Assembly: GCF_030247195.1 (NCBI RefSeq)
Contig: NC_080671.1
Coordinates: 68,509,412-68,573,411, forward strand
From: Topomyia yanbarensis
Lineage: Eukaryota; Arthropoda; Insecta; Diptera; Culicidae
Direction of reading: 5' to 3'
DNA: 64,000 nucleotides
Position numbers and translations under genes: made by a program. Positions 35,968-46,480 of the stretch are shown piece by piece (position 1 is the stretch's first letter; the number at the start of each line of letters is the position of its first letter). The notes below the pieces were generated by a model, which was not told where the DNA came from, searched no databases, and saw nothing but the letters and a program-made list of their open reading frames with translations.

Positions 35968-36145
35968 CTACCAGTGTCTGATTCGTGAGATTGTGCAGGA
36001 TTTCAAAGTCGAGCTAAGCTTATAAAGTTCAGCCGTAATGGTACCCGAAGAAGCCAGTCTTGTCGTTTTGTTCGAGGCTACAAAACAGTTCGCCAGGCAC
36101 GTATCTATCATGCCAAAAATATCCAACGATCCAGCGCATCACCAT
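35968..36145 (+). pseudogene. Histone H3 pseudogene, copy D (C-terminal half only)
   Basis: It begins at the FQRLVRE equivalent (QCLIREIVQDFK), continues VELSL-stop-SSAVM, then LVVLFEATKQFARHVSIMPK, which parallels the H3 segment ending in RVTIMPKDIQ. It degrades before the last arginine-rich residues. It keeps the segment that copies A-C have lost. The 5' half is missing; the upstream DNA matches the region between units (GCAGCTCC...GCTAGTAG), so the truncation joins spacer to coding sequence. The 63-codon frame at 36060-36251 is a different phase of this same DNA. Confidence 0.85.
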
Positions 36146-36167
36146 CAACACCAACGCCGATACCAAA

Positions 36168-36183
36168 GGTTCTTTTCAGAACC
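36168..36183 (+). terminator. Histone mRNA 3' stem-loop, copy D (perfect dyad)
   Basis: GGTTCTTTTCAGAACC has six Watson-Crick pairs and the consensus TTTC loop, followed by ACCACC. Confidence 0.92.
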
Positions 36184-36250
36184 ACCATTATTACCATAGA
36201 GAATTATTTGAAAATTTCCCATTCAAACGTGATTCTGTTGAATATTATTA

Positions 36251-36574
36251 GTTTTAAATTAACGTCTCGAATTGAAATCACGACGCTCCGGTTATGTGAC
36301 AGACATTACCCACCCATCTTTTTTTATTGTGACCACGACACCCATTTCAATATTTCTGAATGAACAGAAGGTCGAGTTTGGAAAGTTTGTAACTTTCATT
36401 GTACTTAACCAAGTTTTAAATTAACGTCTCGAATTGAAATCACGACGCTCCGGTTATGTGACAGACATTACCCACCCATCTTTTTTTATTGTGACCACGA
36501 CACCCATTTCAATATTTCTGAATGAACAGAAGGTCGAGTTTGGAAAGTTTGTAACTTTCATTGTACTTAACCAA
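36251..36574. repeat. 162-bp tandem duplication
   Basis: 36251-36412 and 36413-36574 are essentially identical copies; each starts GTTTTAAATTAACGTCTCG and ends TACTTAACCAA. The right arm has a single copy (about 40776-40937). Confidence 0.95.
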
Positions 36575-36802
36575 ATTACACAATGTTCGCACTAATGATT
36601 CAGAAATATGATCAGGAATCTTCTATTAGATTTGTAAAGATTTGTAAGTATGTATAATTTACATGAATAAAGAAAAATTGATTTTCAGGAATCAATTATT
36701 ATCTGTTCTTCCATTGGCCAGTACTACGCGACTTCCTCATGCTAACAATTAATTTCATCGTTAGCCATCTCCCTCACCAAGGCCAACAACGCCAACAAAA
36801 CC

Positions 36803-36818
36803 GGTCCTTTTCAGGACC
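36803..36818 (+). terminator. Histone mRNA 3' stem-loop, copy E (orphan)
   Basis: GGTCCTTTTCAGGACC is a perfect 6-bp stem with a consensus loop. The DNA after it (CCACCATC, AATAATTTGAAA, CGGTTATGT, CCCACCCATC) parallels the 3' flank of copy D, but no H3 coding is recognised upstream. Confidence 0.9.
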
Positions 36819-36973
36819 ACCATCATTTTTGTAAAGAATAATTTGAAATATTCCTCGCCCAAATCAGCTTTTGTCCGAAAATCCTAATGAGTATCAACAT
36901 ATTTGAAGAACGTGTTCCTTATGTATTCTACATCTCTCCGGTTATGTCGCAGACATTACCCACCCATCTTTTT

Positions 36974-39900
36974 GTTTAATTAAACTTAATTATATTGAGA
37001 CGAATCGATAAAATCAACAGATGGCACATAGCCGTTGAAATAACAGACTCAAAAATACAAGAGTACTACAGGTGAACAATTTCAGTTCTTGTTTTTACTG
37101 TCAATGATTAATGCAGTCAGCAAAGTCATACATCGTACTAAAACTTGAACGAGATATCGATGTTCCGATATCAGCAAGTATCACATGAAAATTGTCAATA
37201 AGAGAAACGCAGTATTTTATTTTTATCAATTTCTTCCAAAACTGTTTGACTTAACATAATAATATCTTAGAAAAACTTTTGGAATTTGATAGACGTTATT
37301 CATTTGCATAACAACTGGTTCTACTTTTATCGATATCTAAAAAAACTCTCTTTTATTTTAGAAAACAGAAGTATTTTTGAAACATCTAAAACATCCGATG
37401 CATGATTCTATTCTATACTATTCTAACTCTGAACTGAAGTGTTTTTCTTGTCAACATTAATATTAATATATTAAAACGGCCAGGCCTACTGTGCAGAGTT
37501 GGGTTTGAAGATGTTCCAAAATTAGACGACAATTGAATTATTCATTTATTGAATAATTTAATTAACGACTTGTTTTGAATCTTAAAGGCGGAAGAAACGA
37601 GGACAACCGTACCAACCGTTTCAATTTGAAGGGGTGTATAATAAATCGTTGGGAGTTACTTGGCTAAGCTAATGTCACTCCTTTGGTCCTTTGTGATGGG
37701 GCAGAGGTATTTAAACCTTGCCCTGGCTAATAAGCCTAGGTTATAGCGCCTCTACTCGCTCAACTAAAAACATCCGATGCATGATTCAGAAAACTGAAAT
37801 TCTTATATTATCAATACAGTTACAGTTATACATCATGCTTACATACTATTGTGTTTTTGAGAAAATTTGATTGAACGCAACGTATTAGAAGGTTCAAGAG
37901 GCGATCGGTATAGCAGTCACATGAGTATTGGATAACAATTGCGGAAATCGGTCGAGCAACTGGTTTTATGTGGAATGCAAACGAGCGACAGAATAGAAGC
38001 TTCAACTGTCCGGCTTGAACCTTCATTCGATCCGTTCGCAAATCTTGATAGCTTCTGGTTTATCGAGAGTTTTACAACAGTAACAGCCTTTCTCAAAACT
38101 ACCTATATTTTTTCGGCAATCAGTCTTTCTCAAGACTACCTACTTCTACTCGAGGAATCGTTTTCAAAACTAAAACTATGAGAGAATATATTCGTAAATT
38201 TGCTACGAATAGGTTTCGTGCAGACAACTTTCGTAAAATATACGAAGTTTTCGTACGCATGATGAATCATTCTATTTTACCGATTTTTTTATTCATCAAT
38301 TCAATTTTACAGATTTTTTTGACGAAGGACTACGTCTTTGTTTTCGATATGGGGGTGCACTTTGCAAATTTAACAAATTTTAAATTTTCAATTTTTTTGC
38401 GCGTATCGCCCCGAAATACTTCTAAGAATAGATTCCAAAAGATAAACCCAAAGATTGTTGATATCATGGCATTAAAAATTTAAAAATTTAAGAAATAGTC
38501 AAAATATCGCGCATTTACACACAGAAGATAGCGCTTCCCAACTCCGGCACGACAGATTTGCGTACCTAGCGCGATATGCTTCTATGAATGACGTCATCAT
38601 CGACTATTTGAAGAACGGATTTGGCCGGACAAACTCAGTTGCCTGTTGAACGGCAGACGGAGCAAATCACTGCACTGTGTGTTTTCACAGTCAGTGTAGC
38701 TGAGTTAGAAGTGCGTTACACTGGCTGTGAGGTACGCTACCAAGTGCCGTCTAACACGCGACGGAGCTTGTCCGTTCAAACACTATGCTTTCTTTTGTGT
38801 TGTTCTCGTTTCCAGCACACTTTTATGTACAATCTCGAACACAATTATTCGTATACAAAATCGCTTGTAGTTTCGAGCTCCATTTGCAAACACGGTTAAC
38901 ATAGTGTCGTGGTACTGGTTGTCCCTTTCACTCTACCCATCATCATCAGCGTTGACTCATTTTGCTTTGTGCGCTTGGGTTCAATGTTTGAGGCGAATGT
39001 GTAGGTAGGTTTATCTAATTTATTACAAAATTGTTAGCGGTTGCATGCGTAACTTGCATGATAGCAATCTGTGTTTTCGTTGCGCAAAGACGAAAACTTT
39101 CTTAGCAACAGATGTACGCGGATCGATGGAAAGCACAACGAAAGTTTATTATTTACGATCGATCGATTCATTGATTCATTTCCACTCAGCCTATCCTATT
39201 TTGTTTCTGCTAATAGGTACATACTACAAAGCCTGTTTATGAATGAAAACACTCCCAATCGAAAACTCGTTGCAAAAATGCATCTAAGTCCATATATAAA
39301 ATTGTTTTCAATTCTTGTATATTTATAGTTTCGATATATGATTAAGACTACTGCATTCGCTACATTTGTATGCGTACGTAGGAAAGTTACAATAATGGCA
39401 AAATATAACTAGAAACCTTGGTCTATATATGACATGTGATTATATTGTCTAAAATTTGATTTTTCTTTGCCGGTCCGGATTTTTTACCACACACATTCGA
39501 TCACCTACTACAAATGAAATTACCTGATAACCAAGAAGGTTTGATTCAATATGTAATATTCGATGTTGATTGATTGTGCTTAAACTAAACGTAAGAAATA
39601 TATTTGATTTATTATTACTCTAAATGTACTAATAAAATAAGGATTTTACATTAAGTAGTATAGTCCTACGTCTACAGTTCGTGCAACTCCATATGGCTGC
39701 CCTTTTTAGTGTTTTAATTTCGTTAGGAATTTTTTATAAAAAGCATGAAACGACTTTCGTAGGCTTATGAATTTTTTTTACGTTAATCAAACGAATTGTT
39801 TGGTTAACGACACGAAAGCCTTTATAATATTTACTAGCATCTTTCGATTATATAAACGATTTTTTTCCGAAGAATGCACATTTAACGTACATTGCACGAA

Positions 39901-40375
39901 ATTCATCGTAGAAAACGTAACTATTTTTCGTGATTGAAACGAAATGTTTCGATATTTTACCAAATGTTTGAATATATCACTGTTTCGTTAGTCGCACGAT
40001 TTAATTTTCGTTCACCGAACTAAATTTTCGTACATTTTTTCATCCGATCTTTAAGGATCGATGTTTGACAATATCGATTTTATTATACTAAACAGATTGA
40101 TTTGGCACAATCATTTTTTTCCAAAAGCTCATCGCTACGAAAGATGTTTATTGCAAATTGTTGCCATTAACGAATTAGATTCGTAATCGACCAAAGAAAC
40201 TTGTTTGGCGCTGGTCACGGATTTTGCTAAAGAATCTCTACAATATTAACAAAACTATGTTTCTACGACAGTGCATGTAACTTACGAACAAAAAATATCA
40301 CAATCAATCGAGTACTCAATAAAGCTGAACAATTTGAAATAAAATCGATTTTTCCAGATCGATATCTTTCAAATA
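36974..40375. other. Spacer between the palindrome arms
   Basis: 3.4 kb of A/T-rich unique-looking DNA with no recognised gene. 38180-38290 and 39730-40050 are rich in TTCGTA/TACGAA words, and GAATATATTCGTAAATTTGCTACG near 38184 recurs near 45689, suggesting pieces of one dispersed repeat. The 38621-38899 frame (92 codons) shows no motif. Confidence 0.6.
37409..37766 (-). mobile_element. 358-bp retroposed insertion with a 21-bp target duplication
   Basis: A perfect 21-bp direct repeat flanks the segment (37388-37408 and 37767-37787). Duplications that long point to LINE-type priming. On the minus strand the insert ends in a simple AGAATAGTATAGAATA-like tail at the 37409 side, so it is probably a 5'-truncated LINE 3' end or a SINE. 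No A or B box is seen. Confidence 0.75.
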
Positions 40376-40531
40376 AAAAAAGATGGGTGGGTAATGTCTG
40401 CGACATAACCGGAGAGATGTAGAATACATAAGGAACACGTTCTTCAAATATGTTGATACTCATTAGGATTTTCGGACAAAAGCTGATTTGGGCGAGGAAT
40501 ATTTCAAATTATTCTTTACAAAAATGATGGT

Positions 40532-40547
40532 GGTCCTGAAAAGGACC
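40532..40547 (-). terminator. Histone stem-loop, mirror of copy E
   Basis: GGTCCTGAAAAGGACC on plus is the exact inverse of 36803-36818. Confidence 0.9.
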
Positions 40548-41004
40548 GGTTTTGTTGGCGTTGTTGGCCTTGGTGAGGGAGATGGCTAACGATGAAATTA
40601 ATTGTTAGCATGAGGAAGTCGCGTAGTACTGGCCAATGGAAGAACAGATAATAATTGATTCCTGAAAATCAATTTTTCTTTATTCATGTAAATTATACAT
40701 ACTTACAAATCTTTACAAATCTAATAGAAGATTCCTGATCATATTTCTGAATCATTAGTGCGAACATTGTGTAATTTGGTTAAGTACAATGAAAGTTACA
40801 AACTTTCCAAACTCGACCTTCTGTTCATTCAGAAATATTGAAATGGGTGTCGTGGTCACAATAAAAAAAGATGGGTGGGTAATGTCTGTCACATAACCGG
40901 AGCGTCGTGATTTCAATTCGAGACGTTAATTTAAAACTAATAATATTCAACAGAATCACGTTTGAATGGGAAATTTTCAAATAATTCTCTATGGTAATAA
41001 TGGT

Positions 41005-41020
41005 GGTTCTGAAAAGAACC
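41005..41020 (-). terminator. Histone stem-loop, mirror of copy D
   Basis: GGTTCTGAAAAGAACC on plus, a perfect dyad, is the inverse of 36168-36183. Confidence 0.92.
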
Positions 41021-41042
41021 TTTGGTATCGGCGTTGGTGTTG

Positions 41043-41220
41043 ATGGTGATGCGCTGGATCGTTGGATATTTTTGGCATGATAGATACGTGCCTGGCGAAC
41101 TGTTTTGTAGCCTCGAACAAAACGACAAGACTGGCTTCTTCGGGTACCATTACGGCTGAACTTTATAAGCTTAGCTCGACTTTGAAATCCTGCACAATCT
41201 CACGAATCAGACACTGGTAG
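41043..41220 (-). pseudogene. Histone H3 pseudogene D' (mirror of D)
   Basis: This is the reverse-complement counterpart of 35968-36145, with the same truncated H3 C-terminal half, the same in-frame stop and the same boundary with unit spacer DNA. The overlapping 63-codon frame encodes exactly the same residues in both arms, which shows how little the arms have diverged. It has no independent signal of selection. Confidence 0.85.
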
Positions 41221-41551
41221 GGCCATTTTGTTTACTACTAGCACGGAGCTGCACAAAAAATCATTTAATGCAGTTAGTTCACGGGGGCTGCCAAAAAGCT
41301 TGAATAGAAGCATGCGACTTCAACGTTTCTCTTAAACACATGCAACAACACATTCGTTTTGGTAATACTGATAATAACAGTAGAAAGGAATGGAAAAGCA
41401 GTGCACGAAACGAGCGAGAGGATAATTTAAATTTTTGTTCCGTGTGCAAGCTACTTTCTTTCCACCCAACGTATTATGTTGCTTGTTGAAAATTTGCTAC
41501 ACACCTTAAAATAAAAGTTTCAGTTTAACTCTCACTAGAACACAATTGATT

Positions 41552-41567
41552 GGTCCTGAAAAGAACC
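41552..41567 (-). terminator. Histone stem-loop, mirror of copy C
   Basis: The inverse of 35622-35637. Confidence 0.88.
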
Positions 41568-41584
41568 GTTGCTTTTATTGTAAT

Positions 41585-42262
41585 TTACGCCCACTCCCAC
41601 AAACCGACCAAGTAGGCATCAGTGGCTTCATTACGGCTGAGTTTTGTAAGCGTAGCTCGACTTTGAAGTAATACACAACCTTACGAACCAGACGCTGGAA
41701 TGTTAGCCAGCGGATTAGTTGCTCCGTTGCCCTTTAGTTGGGGCGAAATACTAGCATGGCGACAGTTCCTGATCGGTAGTTGGTTGCGATGGGCCACCAG
41801 TAGCTGGGCACTTTTGCGGACCGTCATCATCGCCAACTGCTTTCCTCCGGTGGACTGGCTGCCAGGGTTGCCACATAGAAATCTGTATTTTTTCGTAAAA
41901 AAATCTGGAAATCTGTATCTTGGGAGAAAAATTCTGAATCAAAAATCTGTATTCAAAAATTACCTAGGAGCTTCCAAAAAAACTATATTTTGACAATGGA
42001 ATATCTAAATTTGGCGTTTTTGTTCCACGCCTTAGCGGTTGCTTAAGGTCTGAACTGCATCGGATTCTTTTTAAGTGTCATTCGAAATTCTAATAGTCTG
42101 GGTACTACAAACCTACACTGAAAATCTGTAAAATCTGTATTTTAGTCTAAAATCTGTAATCTGTATATACAGAATCTGGGTCGCAATTTATCTTGAAAAA
42201 TCTGTAAAATACAGAATAATCTGTATATGTGGTAACCCTGCTGGCTGCTTGCTAGTGCTTGA
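41585..42262 (-). pseudogene. Histone H3 pseudogene C' (mirror of C, with the same insertion)
   Basis: This is the reverse-complement counterpart of 34926-35604. It has the same frameshifts, the same stop after GLWEWA and the same transposon at the same base, so the insertion predates the inverted duplication (or was copied by conversion). The only difference noticed in the insertion is one base in a homopolymer (seven A here, eight T in the left arm near 35207). That indel changes the end of the long shadow frame in this copy. Confidence 0.85.
41863..42240. mobile_element. CAGGGTTRCCACATA-ended DNA element, copy 3 (378 bp)
   Basis: Mirror of 34948-35326, flanked by CTGGCTGC (41855-41862 and 42241-42248), the inverse of the same 8-bp target duplication. 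Confidence 0.92.
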
Positions 42263-43005
42263 ACGAATACGAATGATGAGAAAAACCGACCGACCAATAT
42301 TCATATATGAAAACACAAGAAAGCACTACTATCGCTCTCCCGCTCGTTTTCGTGCCATTCCTGTGCCTTTCCTTTCCGTTCGGCTACCAATACTAGCATA
42401 ACCAAAACGAATATTCTGTCTTTCCATCGCCTTCAATCTAGTGGCCAGTGCTAGCAAACTTGCATGTTCAGTTTTTCAATAACAACATTCCAACAATATT
42501 TTCAAAGAATGTTGCAGATTTGAAAAGAAGGAAGGAGAAGATTTTCACAAACTTAAATTCTTTTGTTTTATTTGTTAGCGCTGATAAAGGCTATTTAGTT
42601 TGCTACTAGCAAGGAGCTGCACAAACAAATCGATTTATGCAGTTAATCAACGGAGGCTGCCAAAAAGTTCGAATAAAAGCATGCGACTAGTGTACTTTGC
42701 ATGTTCTATATTTTATCAATACTAGAGAGGATCAATAAAATAATTCAAATTGTTATAGCGACATGCAATTGTGGCAACACTGGCCATGAGATGGTGGGGG
42801 AACACGCACATTCGTTTTAGTTATGATGGTAGTAGCAGCAGAAAGGAATGGAAAAGCAGTGCACGAAAACGAGCGAGAGAAGATAATTTAAATTCTCTTT
42901 CTTTCTTTCCACACATCGTATTTCTTATATTGCTTTCTGAAAATTATTTGTTATACACCATAAAATGTAAATTTCAGTTTAACTCTTATTAGAACACAAT
43001 TAATT

Positions 43006-43021
43006 GGTCCTGTAAAGAACC
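43006..43021 (-). terminator. Histone stem-loop, mirror of copy A/B
   Basis: GGTCCTGTAAAGAACC on plus is the inverse of 33137-33152. Confidence 0.85.
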
Positions 43022-43049
43022 GTTTATTGTTTTATTGCGGGAGCATAAT

Positions 43050-43376
43050 TCAGACGCACTCCCCGCGGACACGGTGAGCTAGAAAGCACTATTTTGCATT
43101 CTCGAACAAACCGACCAAGTAGGCATCGTTGGCTTCTCGGGGCATCATTACGACTGAGCTTTGTAAGCGTAGCTCGACTTTGCAGTCCTGCACAATCTCA
43201 CGACCCAGACGCTGGAACGATAGCCTACTCTGTTGCCCTTTAGTTGGGGCGAAATTCTTGCAGGGCGACAGTTCCTGATCGGGTTGCGATGAGTCACCAG
43301 TAGCTGGGGCACTTTTTCCGCCGTCGTCATCGCCGACTGCTTTTCTTCGGTGGACTGGCTGCTTGCTAGTGCTTGA
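43050..43376 (-). pseudogene. Histone H3 pseudogene A' (mirror of A)
   Basis: This is the reverse-complement counterpart of 32782-33108, with the same missing ATG, the same mid-gene frameshift, GLFENAK followed by TAG, and the same closing block. The 60-codon shadow frames at 32828-33010 and 43148-43330 encode identical residues. The coding body is type A, while the DNA downstream of the stem-loop is type B, so this unit is a recombinant of the two left-arm units (or their ancestor). Confidence 0.87.
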
Positions 43377-43412
43377 ACGAATACGAATGATGAGAAAAAC
43401 CGACCGACAGAT

Positions 43413-43421
43413 ATTTATATA
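43413..43421 (-). promoter_or_regulatory. TATA box of mirrored unit A'
   Basis: Exact inverse of 32737-32745, in the same position relative to the H3 relic. Confidence 0.45.
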
Positions 43422-44067
43422 ATCGCGCTAATATGCACTACTATCGCTTTTTCGCTCGTTCTCGTGCCGTGCATGAGCCTTTCCTTTCCGTCCGGCTTCT
43501 AATGGCCTAACCAAAGGAATATGCCGTCTTTCCCCCACCAAGTGCTCTCGTCAAGCAACCCAATGCGAATAACCATACGAACAAACATGTAATGGACCTA
43601 TATATAAACTTTTCATTATTTTATTGTTCGGTTGGTCTACCATAACGACGGCTCTGTGCGGGATGGGCTGAAAATTTTCACTTTTCCGAGTCGTTTTCGA
43701 AAGATTTTTCAAAACATTTTTTTTGTTATTAGTACATGTTATATATACTTCAAATTTTAATACAGCATAGAGGAACATATTTGCAACAAATTGGTCTAAA
43801 AATCAAATCATTCTGTTAAGTATGATAAAAGTTATTAACGTTCAAAATCTGACGCGGCGCCGCAGCCGATATTTTGAAACGGGACCCCTATATTGAAACC
43901 TTAAATGTATTCTACATTAAAATCGATATTTTCAAACGAATAGCGTTACGTCGAGTTACAGCGGAGAACTTGATTAGCATCAACTACTCTAGTATCTTAG
44001 GAGATTCATATAAATATACATTTTATTCATATGATTTCAAGACATGTTTAGGGTCTATTTGTTGTTC

Positions 44068-45477
44068 GGCTTTCTAAGTCTTGTATATATATAAATCAAA
44101 CAACTTGGTTTTGAATTATCCGACGTTTCGGCGGCCTTTTTCAAGGAAAACTGTAAATGTAGTTTATTTAGTATACTGTTTTTTAATAGTTTTACAATGG
44201 TTGATTTGAACTCACTATCTGTCTGTCGATTTTGTTAGGGACACATTTTCCCAGCGTTGGGACGTTCCAATTAAATTTTTCATGTGCTGTTATACAGTTG
44301 TTTGGAGTTAAAAATGTTTAAAAATGGGTGAAAATAGTTAGGGTAAGGTGGGGCAAATCCGACCTAGTAAATGGTTTTGGCTGTAAAATGCTCATTTTAT
44401 ATCGGATCAAGTCGTTTTATATACCAAATTAAAGGTTAGACTTCTGGGCAACTTTCCGTATATAGCATTTTTTTTTGGATCTTGAGAATATCTTGAGATA
44501 CAAGCGTTTTACAAAAATGTTCATTTTTGCTGTTTTCAAAAATGGTGGGGTAAACCCGACCCCCTATGTTTTTGGTTGATTTAATGCAGATATTACCCAA
44601 ATTTGACGGTTTTTCAATGATAAATCAATGAATGTTGTGTTATTGAATTGTAACATGAAGAAAATGGAGTTCAATGTCAATCTTGGAATGCTAAAACACG
44701 AGCAGTAGCACGTAATGATATTCCCATTTGCATCGGAGCAATTGCTCGACGAATACTATAATCATCACGTTTTTGTGTCTTTCGTTTGTAATTATGAACC
44801 ATTTTGCATAAAAATAATAAATAATAGCAATACAAATATATTTCAATTCGATAAATAAAAATTTTCTTAGCAGAAAAGCGGTCGGATTTACCCCAATATT
44901 TACAGGTCGAATTTGCCCCATCGCGTCGTTTATAGTACTTAAATCAAAGAATTTAAATTCACTTACATTTATTATGCAATCACTTTAACAATTAGAAATA
45001 TCCTGTAGTCAATGATGCACAAAAGCCAAATCAAAATTTGTAAAAACACACTTTTTGTCGTATGAGCATCTCAATGTAGACTAATAAAATGCTGTCATAC
45101 CACCATTGTGATTATTTTCGATGCTCTACACGACAACATTGATATTAGTTCGCGTAGTGCTTCTGATTTTCGGTAACAGAGGGGGTCGGGTTTACCCAAC
45201 GGTCGGATTTGCACCACCTTACCCAATATAGGAGAAGAAATTTTTTTTGGCACAAGAAATTTTTCACGGGTACACTATTCACTACTCAACGATCGCTTTG
45301 AAAACAGTAGTGCTTTTGTTGGTATAAAGTGTCTGTAGAAAAGGGGAACTTTAAAAAACAGTATACTAAATAAGCCACATTTACAGTTTTTATTGAAAAA
45401 GGCCGCCAAAACCGGCCGCAACGCCGGATAATTCAAAACCAAGTCGTTTTATTTATATATACAAGACTTAGAAAGCC
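44068..45477. mobile_element. 1.4-kb element with about 120-bp inverted ends
   Basis: 44068-44186 and the reverse complement of 45352-45477 match closely, from GGCTTTCTAAGTCTTGTATA through CTTGGTTTTGAATTATCC to TTAGTATACTGTTTTTTA. The right arm has a short extra GGCCGGTTTT-like piece. No transposase is seen. A second element is nested inside. Confidence 0.8.
44341..45224. mobile_element. Nested element with GGGTAAGGTGGGGCAAATCCGACC ends
   Basis: The left end 44341-44364 and the inverse of 45201-45224 match with one change in 24 bp. Subterminal copies of the GTCGGRTTTRCCCC word recur in both orientations (near 44550, 44882 and 45184). It is non-coding apart from short A/T-rich frames. Confidence 0.8.
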
Positions 45478-45689
45478 AATCATTAAGCAGATTTCAAGAC
45501 AAATAGTCAATTTAAGGGTTGTCTTGAAAGAATTACCGCAAGGTCAAAGTTTGAACGAAATATCCAACGAATTGCAATAGTTAGTTGGCCTTTCTCCTGC
45601 ACCAATTATTCGTATGAAGCGAAAAACGGCTCCAACGCGCCACTACGCTGTGGAATTATTAAATAGCTTTATTTAATTCATTTTAATCG

Positions 45690-46480
45690 AATATATTCGT
45701 AAATCTGCTACGTTCATGATTTCAGTGTTAGAAAAAGCACGTTTTATCTTCCACGTTCGAGTGAAGTGGGAACAATATAGACGAAATGGGGGCAGAATTC
45801 AAAATCTGCCCCAGTGTCGTAGATGCGACGGCTTTGGGCACGACACCAAAAATTGTCATTTTTATTCCAAAGGAATGACCTACGATGATAGATCGCACAC
45901 AAAGGACGCTTGTCTTGTGTAGGCAATTAGGCATGCCCTATTTGAAAAAAACGACAAAACAACAAATAAAAAAAAACCTACTTCTTAAGGTACTCTTCGA
46001 AGAAACAAGGCTAAACGAGTTAATCCGCTTCAAAATAGAATTACAACTTCTCAACCTATACAAAGATCTTCTATCTCCGTCACTCCATCCTACAATGGTG
46101 TCTTATGCTTCTGTGGCAGGTAACGCAGCTAAAAGAACAATACGATACCACGCATCCAATTTCATTTTCACACAACGCTTCCTTTGCTCCAACCTATCTA
46201 GGTAGCATCGCGGAAGAAAAATTGAATTTATTGCAGCAATCAGCTAAATTCCACCTCTATGTTTGAAGCTTTTCAATCTGAGTGAGAATTGACAAACAAA
46301 ATTCTAATGATTTTGAAGTTCAATAATGACTTTAAATAATCATTTAAAAATTTTAAATTAGAATGCCCCTTTAAAACGTAAATGATATTTTTAATTTCTT
46401 AAGCATACATAATGTGCATATGGTCAAGGCTTCTGTCGCTTGGGTTACAAGTTTACGCATATTTCCTAAGATAAGTCTGC
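45690..46480 (+). pseudogene. Jockey-like retrotransposon ORF1 end and ORF2 start, decayed
   Basis: 45716-45920 encodes a Gag-like tail with a perfect CCHC zinc knuckle, CRRCDGFGHDTKNC (45815-45856). A second knuckle follows whose first cysteines are lost (MTYDDRSHTKDAC). After a frameshift, 46098-46130 gives SYASVAGNAAKR, a motif typical of ORF1 proteins in this group. Further on, about 46350-46400 gives a faint ILNxNA-like ORF2 start, with stops. In such elements ORF1 binds RNA and chaperones template jumping. It is a dead fragment, truncated on both sides. The zinc knuckle is secure; the ORF2 start is a weak call. Confidence 0.7.

Larger units (their letters stand above)
32235..36973. repeat. 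Left arm of an 11.7-kb inverted repeat of degenerate histone H3 units
   Basis: The arm pairs, base for base with few changes, with the reverse complement of 40376-43923. The outer breakpoint is where ATTTTAATG stops matching (32235 against 43923). The inner one is at the CCCACCCATCTTTTT block (36973 against 40376). This arm is about 1.19 kb longer because it holds one extra H3 unit (about 1.03 kb, copy B) and one extra 162-bp repeat. It contains four H3-like pseudogenes and five histone stem-loops. Confidence 0.95.
40376..43923. repeat. Right arm of the 11.7-kb inverted repeat
   Basis: This is the reverse complement of 32235-36973 minus unit B and one 162-bp repeat. It carries mirror copies A', C' and D' of the H3 pseudogenes, four stem-loops and the CAGGGTTRCCA element. 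Upstream of its single unit junction it follows unit A. In the 3' flank it carries the ATATAAG insertion typical of unit B, so the junction lies inside the A/B identity. Confidence 0.95.
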
